This document shows, in pieces, positions 32,564-42,106 of a stretch of 64,000 nucleotides of DNA; the stretch's first letter is position 1; every line of letters begins with the position of its first letter. Location: contig NZ_BOPB01000001.1 in the NCBI RefSeq assembly GCF_016863535.1, forward strand, positions 62,001 through 126,000. The letters run 5' to 3'. This DNA comes from Micromonospora lutea (GTDB lineage: Bacteria; Actinomycetota; Actinomycetes; Mycobacteriales; Micromonosporaceae). The notes below the pieces were generated by a model, which was not told the DNA's origin, made no database searches, and saw only the letters and a program-made list of their open reading frames with translations. Both the position numbers and the translations under genes were made by a program.

Positions 32564-32613
32564 TCAGGACAGGACATCCGGTCGCCGGTCGCGGTGCAGC
32601 TCGGCGGTGCTCG

Positions 32614-33270
32614 CTAGCGGATGGTGAGCACGGCGGCGGTGCGCACCAGGTCGGCCTCCACCGCGAAGCGGCCGGTGATCAGCGCGGGCGGGTCGTCGAC
32701 CGACGCGTCGGTGACCCGAGCGGGTGAGATTCGCGCGGTGAACGTCCCGGTATCGGGATCGAGGCGTACCAGAGCGTCGTGAAAGTCGAGCCAACTGCCG
32801 ACGACCGGATGCCACACCTTGTACACGGTCTCCTTCGCGCTGAAGATCACCGCCGGCCAGGAAACGCCCGTTGGCAGCCGCGCGATCTGCTCGTGCTCGT
32901 CGGGTAGGCAGATCAGGCGGCGTACTCCCGCACTGAGTTCCCGGTGCTGCTCGGCGTCCATGCCGACCGCCCGGATCTCGTCACTGCGGGCGACGGCTGC
33001 GGCGCAGTAGCCGTGGGTGTGGGTGATGGTGCCGACCGTGCCCGCCGGCCAGACTGGGGAGCGGTCGGGCGCGGCTGGTACGGCGACCGGTGGGAGACCG
33101 AGCGCCGCCATGGCGCGCCGGGCGCAGACCCGGCCGGCGGTGAAGTCACGGCGGCGGCTGTCCACCGCTCGGTCTCCGATACAGGCGGCCTCAGCCGCGT
33201 GCAACGGCCCGGACCAGTCGTCCGGACCGGCCACGGCCACCGCGACGGCGGGCGGCAGAAGATCACGCAC
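32614..33270 (-). CDS. 4'-phosphopantetheinyl transferase (EntD/Sfp-type)
   Basis: A 218-residue enzyme that puts the phosphopantetheine arm of CoA on carrier proteins of polyketide, peptide or fatty-acid synthases. Motifs: HTHGYCAAAVARS with VGMDAEQHR (Mg2+ Asp), and FSAKETVYKVWHP, the hallmark WxxKE-like motif of the EntD subgroup. GTG 33270 has GGAG eight bases upstream; longer in-frame starts look unlikely. Phe in place of Trp in the FSAKE motif is usual for EntD-like forms. No synthase gene is nearby, so it may serve clusters elsewhere in the genome. Confidence 0.9.
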   Translation of the reverse strand: MRDLLPPAVAVAVAGPDDWSGPLHAAEAACIGDRAVDSRRRDFTAGRVCARRAMAALGLPPVAVPAAPDRSPVWPAGTVGTITHTHGYCAAAVARSDEIRAVGMDAEQHRELSAGVRRLICLPDEHEQIARLPTGVSWPAVIFSAKETVYKVWHPVVGSWLDFHDALVRLDPDTGTFTARISPARVTDASVDDPPALITGRFAVEADLVRTAAVLTIR

Positions 33271-33504
33271 CTGCGGCTCCGGGGGAGTGCTTTCGGTCAA
33301 TGGTGCCGGTACGGGGGACCGGCGATGATGGGTGCCTCTGGTGGATGCGGTGCCTACGGCAGGTCGCGGCGGCCATGGTTGGTCAACGTACCGCAACGGT
33401 GTAACGCCTCAGCGTCCCCGGACGCTGAAGGTGCGCACGGGCATTCTCGACCCGGCGGCGGGCCCGCATGCCCGCCGTCCCCGGTGGAGGCGGAAGGGAG
33501 CGCG

Positions 33505-33807
33505 ATGACGGGTGTTACGGATCGCTCGGGTGTCACGGTGGCGGAGACGGACGGAATCGCGCCATCCCGCGTGGGCGGGCACGCCCCGGTGACCCCCGAA
33601 TGGACGTGTGGCACCTGTGACGCCGAGTGGCCCTGTGAGCCCAAACGAGAGCAGTTGCTGACCGAGTACGGCACGGATCGGGCGATGCTGAGTGTGTACC
33701 TGGGCGCCTGTCTCGCCGCCGCTGCCGAGGATCTGCACATCAGCGGTGCGACGTCATTGCAGGACCGATTCTTCGGCTGGTTGCCGCGCCGTCCGAAACA
33801 GCACTGA
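33505..33807 (+). CDS. Small protein with CxxC-x5-C motif, 100 aa
   Basis: A 100-residue protein, ATG 33505 with GGAAGGGAG upstream. After 30 variable residues comes WTCGTCDAEWPCEPKR (C35, C38, C44), which could bind zinc with one His or be redox-active, then a helical domain (LLTEYGTDRAMLSVYLGACLAAAAEDL) and FFGWLPRRP at the end. I recall such CxxC...WPC proteins as a common Micromonosporaceae/Streptomyces family of unknown function. It is divergent from the phosphopantetheinyl transferase. Confidence 0.75.
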   Translation: MTGVTDRSGVTVAETDGIAPSRVGGHAPVTPEWTCGTCDAEWPCEPKREQLLTEYGTDRAMLSVYLGACLAAAAEDLHISGATSLQDRFFGWLPRRPKQH

Positions 33808-34156
33808 GGCCGCCCCTCGATCGACCGTCCAGGTGGGACGACGCTTCGCTGTCGGACGGTGTCACGCCGAAGCTGCGTCGCTGGACGGATCGGTTCAGCC
33901 GAGCGGCGGTCGGCGACTCGTCGGCGGCGCAGAGTCCGCGCGGAGTCACGCAGCGGCAACCATCGCCGGAATTTCGTGTCGCATTCAGCATTCGTCGGAA
34001 ATCTGACCCGCGTCGCCCCGTTGTGCCTCCGGTCGCGGGTGGTTAAGCTGCTGGTGCGCGCCCCAATCGCCCGCTTCCCCCGTGGCAGGCGATCGGGGCG
34101 CGTCCTATTTGTCGACGATGGGCCCGTACGCCGAGGCGTACGGGCCCATCGTGGTG
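33808..34156. other. 349-nt convergent spacer with two hairpins
   Basis: No gene seen. Near the right end are two strong hairpins: arms 34057-34071 and 34088-34102 (14 of 15 pairs, followed by TCCTATTT on the plus strand), and 34115-34132 with 34135-34152 (18 perfect pairs). The first probably ends the plus-strand transcript and the second the pmt transcript. Confidence 0.65.
34115..34152 (-). terminator. Terminator of pmt
   Basis: Perfect 18-bp inverted repeat starting ACGATGGGCCCGTACGCC with a two-base centre, five bases after the pmt stop. Confidence 0.75.
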
Positions 34157-35839
34157 TCAGATCCAGCGGCCGTCCAACCACATTCGCGCCGACCAGTCCT
34201 CGTACGGCAACGTCCAGCCCACGAAGATCGGGTAGAAGTACGCGAAGCAGAGGACGACCAACGCCACGTACGCCCCGGCGATCACACCGCCGACCAACCG
34301 GCGTTCCCGGCTCGCCTCCTCGTCGGGGCCGGTCACGGCTCGGCTGCCGCTCAACCCCGCGGGCGAGGCGATGGCACCCAGCACGTAGACCACGGCGAGC
34401 ACCAGGAACGGCACCACGGGCGCGGCGTAGAAGGAGAACATCGTCCGGCCGTCGAGGGCGAACCAGAACCAGGGCAGCAGCCCGGCCGCCACGGCGAGCA
34501 GAATCGCCCCGGCCCGCCAGTCCCGCCGGGCCAGCCCGAGCCAGACCAGTGCCACCAGCGCGGGCAGGAACGACCACCACAACAGCGGGGTGCCCAGCAG
34601 CAGCACCTCCTCGGCGCAGCTCGCCGCGCCACAGGGGCCGTCGCCGGTCCAGTGGAACGCCACCGGCCGGCCCAGTAGCAACCACTGCCACGGCCACGAC
34701 TGGTACTTGTGCGGATCGTCGAGCTGGTTGTGGAAGCCGAGCGCGGCCTGGTGGTACTGCACCAGGTTCCACAGCGGGCCGATGATCGGCGTGTCGCTGA
34801 GGCCGGCGTCCGGGTACCGCTCGGCGAGCCGGTAGTAGCCCTCCTGGCTGTACAGCCAACCGGACCACGTCGTGACGTAGGTGACGGCCATCAGCAGGCC
34901 GGCGAGCACCATCCACGGCACGCCGTCGAGCAGTGTGTCGCGCCAGGGCCGGCGTACCCCGGCCGACCGTCGGGCGCCGACGTCCCAGAGGAACATCAGC
35001 AGCGCGAAGACGGGTACGAAGAACAGCGCGCTCCACTTCACCGCGAAAGCGCAGCCGAGCAGCACCCCGGTCGCCAGGCGCCACCAGGGCCAGTTCCGCC
35101 AGCCGCCGGGCGGACGGCCGGCCCGCCCGCGGGCGTTCGGATCCAGCCCGGCCTCCAGGGCCCGGGCCCAGCGGCGGCGGGTGGCGTCCCGGTCCAGCAC
35201 CAGCGCACCGAAGGCGGCCAGGACGAAGAAGAGCAGGAAGATGTCGAGCAGCGCGGTACGGGAGAGCACCAGGTGGAACCCGTCGACCGCGAGCAGCAGG
35301 CCGGCGGCGCAGCCGAGCACCGTGGAGCGGAACATCCGGCGGCCGATGCGGACCAGCAGCAGCACCGACAGGGTGCCCAGCAGGGCCGCCGAGAAGCGCC
35401 AGCCGAACTCCGGCGCGGTGGTGAACAGGTGGCCGGGTACCGAGATGCCGTGCTCGGCGTCGTGGTAGCCGAACGCCCACTCGCCGAGACCGATCAACCA
35501 CTTGCCCAGCGGCGGGTGGACCACGTACGACGGGGCGTTGTTGAGGTAGTTCCACTCCACGCCCTTGTCGATCAGCCCCCAGGCGTCCCGGGCGTAGTAG
35601 ACCTCATCGAAGATCTTGCCCGGCGGATGGCTGAGATTCGCGAACCGGAGAACCCCCGCGATCACCACCACGACCGCCGTGGCCAACCACGATCGGTCGT
35701 TCAGCCCGGCCTCGACGGTGGCCAGCCGCCGGCGGATCGCCGCCGGTACGCCGCCCTCCGTCGGATCGGTGGCTGTCGTCGCTGCCGGCTCCGAGGGCTG
35801 GTCGGGGCTCGCGCTCTGTGCTGTCGACGCACTCGTCAC
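34157..35839 (-). CDS. pmt: Protein O-mannosyltransferase (PMT family)
   Basis: A 560-residue polytopic membrane enzyme that moves mannose from polyprenyl-phosphate mannose to Ser/Thr of secreted proteins, as does Rv1002c. The first extracellular loop has the family motif DEVYYARDAWG (catalytic Asp-Glu) near residues 78-88, followed by HPPLGKW. About eleven hydrophobic helices follow, with AVKWSALFF and the C-terminal membrane half. The N-terminal 45 residues are disordered. GTG 35839 has a TACGAT box six bases upstream, so translation is probably leaderless. It is divergent from rsmI, the conserved actinobacterial order. Confidence 0.93.
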   Translation of the reverse strand: MTSASTAQSASPDQPSEPAATTATDPTEGGVPAAIRRRLATVEAGLNDRSWLATAVVVVIAGVLRFANLSHPPGKIFDEVYYARDAWGLIDKGVEWNYLNNAPSYVVHPPLGKWLIGLGEWAFGYHDAEHGISVPGHLFTTAPEFGWRFSAALLGTLSVLLLVRIGRRMFRSTVLGCAAGLLLAVDGFHLVLSRTALLDIFLLFFVLAAFGALVLDRDATRRRWARALEAGLDPNARGRAGRPPGGWRNWPWWRLATGVLLGCAFAVKWSALFFVPVFALLMFLWDVGARRSAGVRRPWRDTLLDGVPWMVLAGLLMAVTYVTTWSGWLYSQEGYYRLAERYPDAGLSDTPIIGPLWNLVQYHQAALGFHNQLDDPHKYQSWPWQWLLLGRPVAFHWTGDGPCGAASCAEEVLLLGTPLLWWSFLPALVALVWLGLARRDWRAGAILLAVAAGLLPWFWFALDGRTMFSFYAAPVVPFLVLAVVYVLGAIASPAGLSGSRAVTGPDEEASRERRLVGGVIAGAYVALVVLCFAYFYPIFVGWTLPYEDWSARMWLDGRWI

Positions 35840-35845
35840 CCGGCG

Positions 35846-35851
35846 ATCGTA
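35846..35851 (-). promoter_or_regulatory. TANNNT -10 box of pmt
   Basis: TACGAT on the minus strand, 6 nt before GTG 35839. Confidence 0.45.
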
Positions 35852-35923
35852 GGCTGCGAAGGGTGCCGGTGGTGCCTGTCGTCCCCATATCCGGTACGCC
35901 TGTCGATGAAGGAGTACGCCGCT

Positions 35924-36772
35924 GTGGGTGAAATGTCCGAAACGGGCCGCCTTATTCTGCTCGGCGCGCCGCTCGGCAACCCCGCCGACGCCTCCGCCCG
36001 GTTGCGGGATGTGCTCGCCGCCGCCGACGTGGTTGCCGCCGAGGACACCCGCCGACTGAACCGGCTCGCCCGCGATCTCGGCGTGACCATCGCCGGCCGG
36101 ATCGTCTCGTACTTCGAGGGCAACGAGGAGCGGCGGACCCCGGAACTGGTCGACGTGCTCACCGAGGGGTACGTCGTCGCACTGGTCACCGACGGCGGAA
36201 TGCCCAGCGTCTCCGACCCCGGCTACCGCCTGGTCCGCGCCGCCCTGGACGCCGGGGTGTCGGTCACCGCCGCGCCCGGCCCCAGCGCCGTCACCACCGC
36301 TCTCGCCCTGTCCGGGCTGCCCTGCGACCGGTTCTGCTTCGAAGGGTTCCTGCCCCGTGCCGCCGGCGCCCGGCGCGCCCGGTTGCGGGCACTGGCCGAC
36401 GAGGAACGGACGCTGGTCCTCTTCGAAGCGCCGCACCGGATCGCCGCCGCGCTGGCCGACCTGGCCGACGCGTTCGGTGCCGACCGGCCCGCCGCGGTAT
36501 GCCGCGAGCTGACCAAGACGTACGAGGAGGTGCTGCGTCGCCCGCTCGGTGAACTGGCCCGGTGGGCTGCCGACGGCGACCCGCGCGGCGAGATCACACT
36601 CGTGGTGGCCGGGGCTCCGGCCACACCCGCGGTGCGCCCCGACGACGACACCCTGCGCGCGGCGGTGACCGAGCGGGAGGCGGCCGGTCGGAGCCGCCGG
36701 GACGCGATCACGGACGTGGCGACCGAGTACGGGTTGCGCCGCCGCGACGTCTACGCGCTCGTACACCAGTGA
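35924..36772 (+). CDS. rsmI: 16S rRNA (cytidine-1402 2'-O)-methyltransferase
   Basis: A 282-residue SAM-dependent enzyme that methylates the ribose of C1402 in the ribosomal P site. Motifs: LILLGAPLGNPADAS at the start, AEDTRRLNRLA, VTDGGMPSVSDPG, and AAPGPSAVTTALALSGLP, all highly conserved. The usual PxGN has become GAPLGN. The C-terminus (SRRDAITDVATEYGLRRRDVY) is the small extra domain. GTG 35924 is preceded by AAGGAG; ATG 35906 or 35933 are alternatives. It pairs head-to-head with pmt. Confidence 0.95.
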   Translation: MGEMSETGRLILLGAPLGNPADASARLRDVLAAADVVAAEDTRRLNRLARDLGVTIAGRIVSYFEGNEERRTPELVDVLTEGYVVALVTDGGMPSVSDPGYRLVRAALDAGVSVTAAPGPSAVTTALALSGLPCDRFCFEGFLPRAAGARRARLRALADEERTLVLFEAPHRIAAALADLADAFGADRPAAVCRELTKTYEEVLRRPLGELARWAADGDPRGEITLVVAGAPATPAVRPDDDTLRAAVTEREAAGRSRRDAITDVATEYGLRRRDVYALVHQ

Positions 36773-36799
36773 ACCGGTGCGTCCGTCGGACGCCGCCGG

Positions 36800-37747
36800 C
36801 TACCAGGCGGCGACCATGAAGCCGAAGGCGGTCAGCAGTGGACCGGCCAGCGAGGCGGCGATCGCCCAACGCCGCTCGGTCGGGTCGGGCAGCCGGGCCG
36901 CACCGGTCCAGCGGACGATGCCCACCGCGCAGCCGAGCACTCCGAGCAGCCCGAGCAGCCAACGCAGCTGAGCCCCCACCCCACGGTCGGCGTACGCGAC
37001 GTGCCCGTCCGGTCCGGTCACCCGGGCGGGCAGGGCCGAACCGGGCACCGCCAGGTCCCGAGGCACCCCACTGACCCGTACGCCGTGGGTCCGGAACTCC
37101 TCGTCCCCCGCCGTGAAGATGCCCCGGCACCGCTGGGCCAGGCCGTCCCCGGTGCACCGGGTGACCGTCACCGTGCCGGAGGTGGCGTGCCCGACGGCGA
37201 GCCAGAGCGGGCCGGCGCTCACCCAGGCGAAGAAGGCCGCCGCGAGGCTCAACCCGATCAACGCGGCCAACCCCGCCAGGGGGTCCGGCGGGTGGCTGCT
37301 CCGCTCCCGGTGCCGGCGGACCGGCCGGAACCGCCGCCACCACGGATCGCCCTCGCCCGCTGCGTCCTGCCGCACCGGGGTGCCGTCCCAGTGCACCTCC
37401 TCGATCGGTGCCCAGAAGGTGTCCTCGTCCGGCGTACCGTCGTCGAGGGGCCGGTGCCGGCGACCCCGACGCCCGGTCGCGCGGATCGGGACCCGACGCG
37501 GCAGCGTGTCCACCGGCGCGCCGGTCGTCGGCTCCACCTCGACTCCGTGCGGTAACTCGACGGTGGCGGGTTCGGCCTGGTCCGGTTCGGTGCCGCCGGT
37601 TCCGCTCTCGGGTGCCGCCGAGGGCACCGCGCGGGGGTGCGGCGCCACCACCTGGGTACGCGGCGGCGCGCTGGTTTCCGGCCCGGCGTCGGGAAAAGGG
37701 CCGTCGGAGTGGTCTCGGGCGGCTCGGCTGCCAGTCACGCGTTTCAT
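36800..37747 (-). CDS. Hypothetical membrane protein
   Basis: A 315-residue protein, ATG 37747 without a clear ribosome site. The first 155 residues are Pro/Glu-rich and disordered; three hydrophobic helices follow: [20 protein letters not shown] (about 165-185), [15 protein letters not shown] and the last [19 protein letters not shown]. Between the first and second is an exterior domain with a Cys pair ([11 protein letters not shown]) likely joined by a disulfide. No family recognised. It converges with rsmI and is divergent from metG; its place there is not part of the M. tuberculosis order. Confidence 0.7.
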   Translation of the reverse strand: MKRVTGSRAARDHSDGPFPDAGPETSAPPRTQVVAPHPRAVPSAAPESGTGGTEPDQAEPATVELPHGVEVEPTTGAPVDTLPRRVPIRATGRRGRRHRPLDDGTPDEDTFWAPIEEVHWDGTPVRQDAAGEGDPWWRRFRPVRRHRERSSHPPDPLAGLAALIGLSLAAAFFAWVSAGPLWLAVGHATSGTVTVTRCTGDGLAQRCRGIFTAGDEEFRTHGVRVSGVPRDLAVPGSALPARVTGPDGHVAYADRGVGAQLRWLLGLLGVLGCAVGIVRWTGAARLPDPTERRWAIAASLAGPLLTAFGFMVAAW

Positions 37748-37883
37748 TGGACACCGGTGAGGGTGGCTGATCGGGCAGCTCAGGCAGCGTGTCGGCGACA
37801 ATTCGGACGAACTGCTGACCTGGTCCGGACCACCACACCGACCGCAGAGCCCTATTGGTTCGCGGTCGCCACACGGGGGTCAC

Positions 37884-37889
37884 TAGGCT
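37884..37889 (+). promoter_or_regulatory. TANNNT -10 box of metG
   Basis: TAGGCT, 8 nt before ATG 37898, with no ribosome site. Confidence 0.45.
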
Positions 37890-37897
37890 TTCTGTCC

Positions 37898-39730
37898 ATG
37901 AGTCACGTTCTCGCGGCAGTGGCCTGGCCGTACGCCAACGGGCCACGCCACATCGGCCACGTCTCCGGTTTCGGCGTTCCCTCCGACGTCTTCGCCCGGT
38001 ACATGCGGATGGCCGGCCACGACGTGCTCATGGTGTCCGGCACCGACGAGCACGGCACGCCGATCCAGGTGCAGGCCGACGCCGAGGGTCTGAAGCCACG
38101 GGAACTGGCCGACCGGTACAACCGGGTGATCGTCGAGGACCTGCACGGCCTCGGTCTCTCCTACGACCTGTTCACCCGCACCACCACCGGCAACCACTAC
38201 GCCGTGGTGCAGGAGCTGTTCGAGGGGATGTACCGCAACGGTTACATCGTGCCGAAGACCACCATGGGGGCCATCTCGCCGTCCACCGGCCGGACCCTGC
38301 CCGACCGGTACATCGAGGGCACCTGCCCGATCTGCGGCTACGACAGCGCCCGGGGCGACCAGTGCGACAACTGCGGCAACCAGCTCGACCCGATCGACCT
38401 GATCAACCCGCGCTCGAAGATCAACGGGGAGACGCCGGAGTTCGTCGAGACCGAGCACTTCTTCCTCGACCTGCCCGCCCTGGCCGACGTGCTGCGGCAG
38501 TGGCTGGACACCCGGGAAGGCTGGCGCCCGAACGTGCTCCGCTTCTCCAGGAACCTCCTGGACGACCTGCACCCCCGGGCCATCACCCGGGACCTGGAGT
38601 GGGGCGTGCCGATCCCACTCGACGGCTGGCGCGAGCGCACCGACAAGCGGATCTACGTGTGGTTCGACGCCGTCATCGGCTACCTCTCCGCGTCGATCGA
38701 GTGGGCCCGCCGCACCGGCGACCCCGAAGCGTGGCGGAGGTACTGGAATGTCACCGACGGCGCGGGCGGCGCCGCCTCGGCCAGCGACGCCGACGGTGAC
38801 GCCCAGGCCTACTACTTCATGGGCAAGGACAACATCGTCTTCCACTCGGTGATCTGGCCCGCCCTGCTCGCCGGCTACTCCGGCGAGGGCAGCCGGGATG
38901 GCGAACCGGGCCAGCTCGGACGGCTCAACCTGCCCACCGAGGTGGTCTCCAGCGAGTTCCTGACCATGGAGGGACGCAAGTTCTCCTCCTCGCGCCGGGT
39001 CGTCATCTACGTCCGGGACTTCCTCCAGCGGTACGACGCCGACGCGTTGCGCTACTTCATCGCGGTGGCCGGGCCGGAGAACAACGACACCGACTTCACC
39101 TGGGCCGAGTTCCTGCGCCGCAACAACGACGAACTGGTCGCCGGCTGGGGCAACCTGGTCAACCGGTCCATCTCCATGGCGGCGAAGAACTTCGGCGAGA
39201 TCCCGCCGATCGGCCCGGACGGGCTCACCGAGGCCGACCAGGCGTTGCTGGCCGTGGCCCGCGCCGGCTTCGACACGGTCGGCGACCTGATCGCCCGGCA
39301 CCGGCAGAAGCAGGCCATCGGCGAGGCGATGAAGGTGGTCGCCGAGGCCAACAAGTACCTCTCCGAGCAGGCGCCGTGGAAACTCAAGGACGCGGCGGAC
39401 AAGCCCCGGATGGGCACCATCCTGCACGTCGCCCTCCAGGTGGTCAGCGACGCCAACACGCTGCTCACCCCGTTCCTGCCGCACTCCGCGCAGAAGATCC
39501 ACGAGCTGCTCGGCGGCACCGGGGTGCACGCCCCGATGCCGGTGATCGAGGAGGTCACCGACCTCGACGTCGGGCCGGCGTACCCGGTGCTGACCGGTGA
39601 CTACACCCAGGGCACGCGATGGGAGTCCGTACCGCTCGCGGTGGGCCGGGCGCTCGCGGCCCCCAAGCCGGTCTTCCGCAAGCTCGACCCCTCGATCGTG
39701 GACGAGGAACTGGCCCGGCTCGAAAGTTGA
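37898..39730 (+). CDS. metG: Methionine--tRNA ligase
   Basis: A 610-residue class I synthetase charging tRNA-Met. [11 protein letters not shown] (11-21) is the HIGH motif. A zinc knuckle with two CxxC pairs ([18 protein letters not shown]) lies at about 142-159. The KMSKS loop is written KFSSSR (about 361), the form used by the archaeal/actinobacterial type. No C-terminal EMAP/Trbp111 dimerisation domain is present. ATG 37898 is the normal start; a TAGGCT box eight bases before it suggests leaderless translation. A perfect hairpin follows. Confidence 0.97.
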   Translation: MSHVLAAVAWPYANGPRHIGHVSGFGVPSDVFARYMRMAGHDVLMVSGTDEHGTPIQVQADAEGLKPRELADRYNRVIVEDLHGLGLSYDLFTRTTTGNHYAVVQELFEGMYRNGYIVPKTTMGAISPSTGRTLPDRYIEGTCPICGYDSARGDQCDNCGNQLDPIDLINPRSKINGETPEFVETEHFFLDLPALADVLRQWLDTREGWRPNVLRFSRNLLDDLHPRAITRDLEWGVPIPLDGWRERTDKRIYVWFDAVIGYLSASIEWARRTGDPEAWRRYWNVTDGAGGAASASDADGDAQAYYFMGKDNIVFHSVIWPALLAGYSGEGSRDGEPGQLGRLNLPTEVVSSEFLTMEGRKFSSSRRVVIYVRDFLQRYDADALRYFIAVAGPENNDTDFTWAEFLRRNNDELVAGWGNLVNRSISMAAKNFGEIPPIGPDGLTEADQALLAVARAGFDTVGDLIARHRQKQAIGEAMKVVAEANKYLSEQAPWKLKDAADKPRMGTILHVALQVVSDANTLLTPFLPHSAQKIHELLGGTGVHAPMPVIEEVTDLDVGPAYPVLTGDYTQGTRWESVPLAVGRALAAPKPVFRKLDPSIVDEELARLES

Positions 39731-39735
39731 CCGTC

Positions 39736-39779
39736 GCCGCGATGGGCGCGGCCCGTTCGGGGTGCGCGCCCATCGCGGC
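39736..39779 (+). terminator. Terminator of metG
   Basis: Perfect 15-bp stem: GCCGCGATGGGCGCG (39736-39750) with its complement at 39765-39779, six bases after the stop. Confidence 0.75.
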
Positions 39780-39825
39780 CGTGCGTGAACCCGTGCCCCG
39801 GGCGCGGTGCGCGCCGGCCGTCGGA

Positions 39826-40677
39826 TCAGGCGTGGGCCATGGTCGGCGAGCCGATGAACTCCATGATCGCCTGGTTCACCTCGGTGGCGTTGGTCCACGG
39901 GGTGCCGTGCGGTGCGCCCTTGAGGGTGACCAGCCGGCTGTCGGCCAGCATCGGCTGCAACCGCTGGCCGGTCTTCGGGTACGGCAACACGTTGTCCTTG
40001 TCGCCCTGCACGATCAGCACCGGCACGTCGATCCGGGACACGTCGGCCCGGAAGTCGGTACCCCACGCGTCCACGGAGTGGTACGTGGCCAGTGCCGAGG
40101 CCCGCGCGCCGATCTCCCAGTGCGCCCGGTGCGCCTCCTCGCTCACCAGCTTGCCCTTGTTCTCGCTGTAGTTGAAGAAGGCCTCGCAGAACTGGGTGAG
40201 GTAGGCGAACCGGTCCTGCAGGATCGCCTGTTTGAACCCCTCGAAGAGGCTGGCCTCGACACCCTCGGGGTTGTCCGGCGCCTGCCGCAGGTACGGTGCC
40301 AGCGGTGCCAACAGCACCGCCCGGTCCACCCGCTCCGAACCGTACGCGCCGAGGTAGCGGGTCACCTCGCCGGTGCCCATCGAGTGGCCGATGAGGATCG
40401 TGTTGCGCAGATCCAACTCGGTCATCAGCACGTCGAGGTCGGCGGCGAAGGTGTCGTAGTCGTACCCGAACGCCGGCTGGGCGGAGTTGCCGAAGCCGCG
40501 ACGGTCGTACGTGATCACCCGGTATCCGGCGTCGAGCAGCGGTCCGGAGACCTTCTCCCAGGTCGCTCCGTTGAACGGAAAACCATGGATCAGCACGATC
40601 GGCTGACCCGACCCATGGTCCTCGTAATACAGGTCGATGGGCGCGGAGTTCTCCGTGCCGACGGTGATGAACGGCAT
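39826..40677 (-). CDS. Alpha/beta hydrolase (non-haem haloperoxidase-like)
   Basis: A 283-residue cytosolic hydrolase of the cofactor-free chloroperoxidase/esterase group. The oxyanion motif IHGFPFNG is near residue 29-36, the nucleophile elbow GHSMG near 96-100, an acidic residue in VQGDKDNVLP and the catalytic His in GAPHGTPWTN complete the triad. It starts at ATG 40677 with GAGGACGAG upstream. The natural substrate cannot be inferred; ester hydrolysis is likelier than halogenation. It lies between metG and the unknown gene at 40761, as an insertion in the conserved metG-tatD order. Confidence 0.9.
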   Translation of the reverse strand: MPFITVGTENSAPIDLYYEDHGSGQPIVLIHGFPFNGATWEKVSGPLLDAGYRVITYDRRGFGNSAQPAFGYDYDTFAADLDVLMTELDLRNTILIGHSMGTGEVTRYLGAYGSERVDRAVLLAPLAPYLRQAPDNPEGVEASLFEGFKQAILQDRFAYLTQFCEAFFNYSENKGKLVSEEAHRAHWEIGARASALATYHSVDAWGTDFRADVSRIDVPVLIVQGDKDNVLPYPKTGQRLQPMLADSRLVTLKGAPHGTPWTNATEVNQAIMEFIGSPTMAHA

Positions 40678-40760
40678 CTCGTCCTCCTGTTCAGGCGGGA
40701 AACCGAGCCTTCCCCGGCGGACGTCCGGTATTCCTGCGCCACCCGAGCCTCAGGGGCAGG

Positions 40761-42017
40761 TCACAGGAGGTACGGGTGATCCACCACCTGATCGTCGGTG
40801 ACTTCACCGCCCGGGGCCCATGTCTCGTAGACACCCCGTTCGTGACACTGTGCCCCGGTGGCGGCGACGGCGTCCGGATCGGGCCGTCGCAGCCGTAACC
40901 GCAGCCAGCCCGACTCCTCGCGCAGCACCAGACACGGCACCCCCCGCCAGGCGGCCAGGCGCAGCCGTCGGCTCGCCCCGTCGACCGGGTACCGGGCGGC
41001 CCGGGTCAGCGCCAGGACCCGGAAGCCGCCGGGCAGGTCGGCGACCGCCTCGTACTCGCCGCCCGCGTGCGTACCCACGAGCCGGGTCGAGCGCGGCGCC
41101 TCCCCGGTCGGCACATATTCCTGGTCCGGTGACAGACCCGGCACCTCGGCGAGCAGGTGCCGCCACTGTGGCCCGACCATCCGTAGCCAGCCCCGCTGCT
41201 CCGCCTGGTAGGCGTAGAGCACCACCTCCACACCCTCCGCCGGATAGGCCAGCAGGGTGGCGTTCGCCGGCATCGGCAGGTCGGCGAAGTCCCGGGTGAC
41301 GAACTCCGGAATCAGATGATGGCTGCTCGGCGTGAAGCCGGTACCGAGCACCGCCGGACCCAACCGGTCCCGGGCACCCAGCGCCGCCAGGCCGCGGTAC
41401 GCCGCACCCGCCGGCACGTCGTAGTCACCCTGGTCGGCGGCCCGCCAGCGCAGCGCGTACGTCACGTCCGCGCTGTCCCGGCCATCGCCGCCGTCGGTAC
41501 GCAGCACACTCGTCGTCGTCGGGGTACGCAGGTGCGCCACGTCGTGTTCCCGGTAGCAGAACCCGTGCGGTAACCAGCCCCGGACGTAGCCGGCGAGTTG
41601 CCGGGCGGAGAGGATCTTCATCATCCGGGTGCCCCGCCGGACACCGGCGGAGGCGCGTACCGCAGTGATCAGCGGATCGTCAGCGGCGGCCGGCTGCTGC
41701 GCGAGCCGGTGCACCTCCGACCAGCCCCGCTCCCGGTGCAGCGGCACCAGCAACGGCGTCTCCGGCTCCTCGGCCTGCTCGGTCGCCCCATGCACTGCGG
41801 TGACCTCGGTGACGTGCACGAACCGTCGCCAGGGCAGCGCCGAGTTCGGCCGGGGCGCCCACTCGAAACCTGTCGCCTCGTCGGCGCTCAACAACTCGTA
41901 CGCCGCGCCCCGTGCGATCTCCTCCGCCGGATAGACCGCACCGCCGAACGCCACCCGCAGACCGGTCCGCTCCGGCACCGTACCGCCGGCCCGGGAAAGC
42001 TCGCTTCGCGCGTCCAC
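40761..42017 (-). CDS. Conserved hypothetical protein, 418 aa
   Basis: GTG 42017 to stop 40761, with strong codon bias. Soluble, no signal or TM helix. N-terminal part: VAFGGAVYPAEEIARGAAYELLSADEATGFEW and WRRFVHVTEV; middle: FCYREHDVAHLRTPTT; C-terminal half: repeated beta segments with LVGTHAGGEYEAVADLP and EESGWLRLRLRRPD, perhaps a duplicated sandwich. I do not recognise a family. A TACCGT box six bases before the start suggests a leaderless transcript. It is divergent from tatD and not part of the conserved order, so probably lineage-specific. Confidence 0.75.
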   Translation of the reverse strand: MDARSELSRAGGTVPERTGLRVAFGGAVYPAEEIARGAAYELLSADEATGFEWAPRPNSALPWRRFVHVTEVTAVHGATEQAEEPETPLLVPLHRERGWSEVHRLAQQPAAADDPLITAVRASAGVRRGTRMMKILSARQLAGYVRGWLPHGFCYREHDVAHLRTPTTTSVLRTDGGDGRDSADVTYALRWRAADQGDYDVPAGAAYRGLAALGARDRLGPAVLGTGFTPSSHHLIPEFVTRDFADLPMPANATLLAYPAEGVEVVLYAYQAEQRGWLRMVGPQWRHLLAEVPGLSPDQEYVPTGEAPRSTRLVGTHAGGEYEAVADLPGGFRVLALTRAARYPVDGASRRLRLAAWRGVPCLVLREESGWLRLRLRRPDPDAVAATGAQCHERGVYETWAPGGEVTDDQVVDHPYLL

Positions 42018-42023
42018 TCCGCG

Positions 42024-42029
42024 ACGGTA
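42024..42029 (-). promoter_or_regulatory. TANNNT -10 box of 418-aa gene
   Basis: TACCGT on the minus strand, 6 nt before GTG 42017. Confidence 0.4.
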
Positions 42030-42106
42030 GGGGTGCGGGGCGTAGCCGAGGTGAACTCCGGGTGGCGTGCCGATGGACTCGGTCGGTGTGTGATGCTGTC
42101 GACGAG

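Noticed and set aside
38980..39000. Missing canonical KMSKS in MetG taken as a defect
   Set aside because: KFSSSR is a normal variant in this synthetase type, so the enzyme is expected to be active.
37883..40066. 727-codon minus-strand frame
   Set aside because: Antisense of metG and its downstream hairpin.
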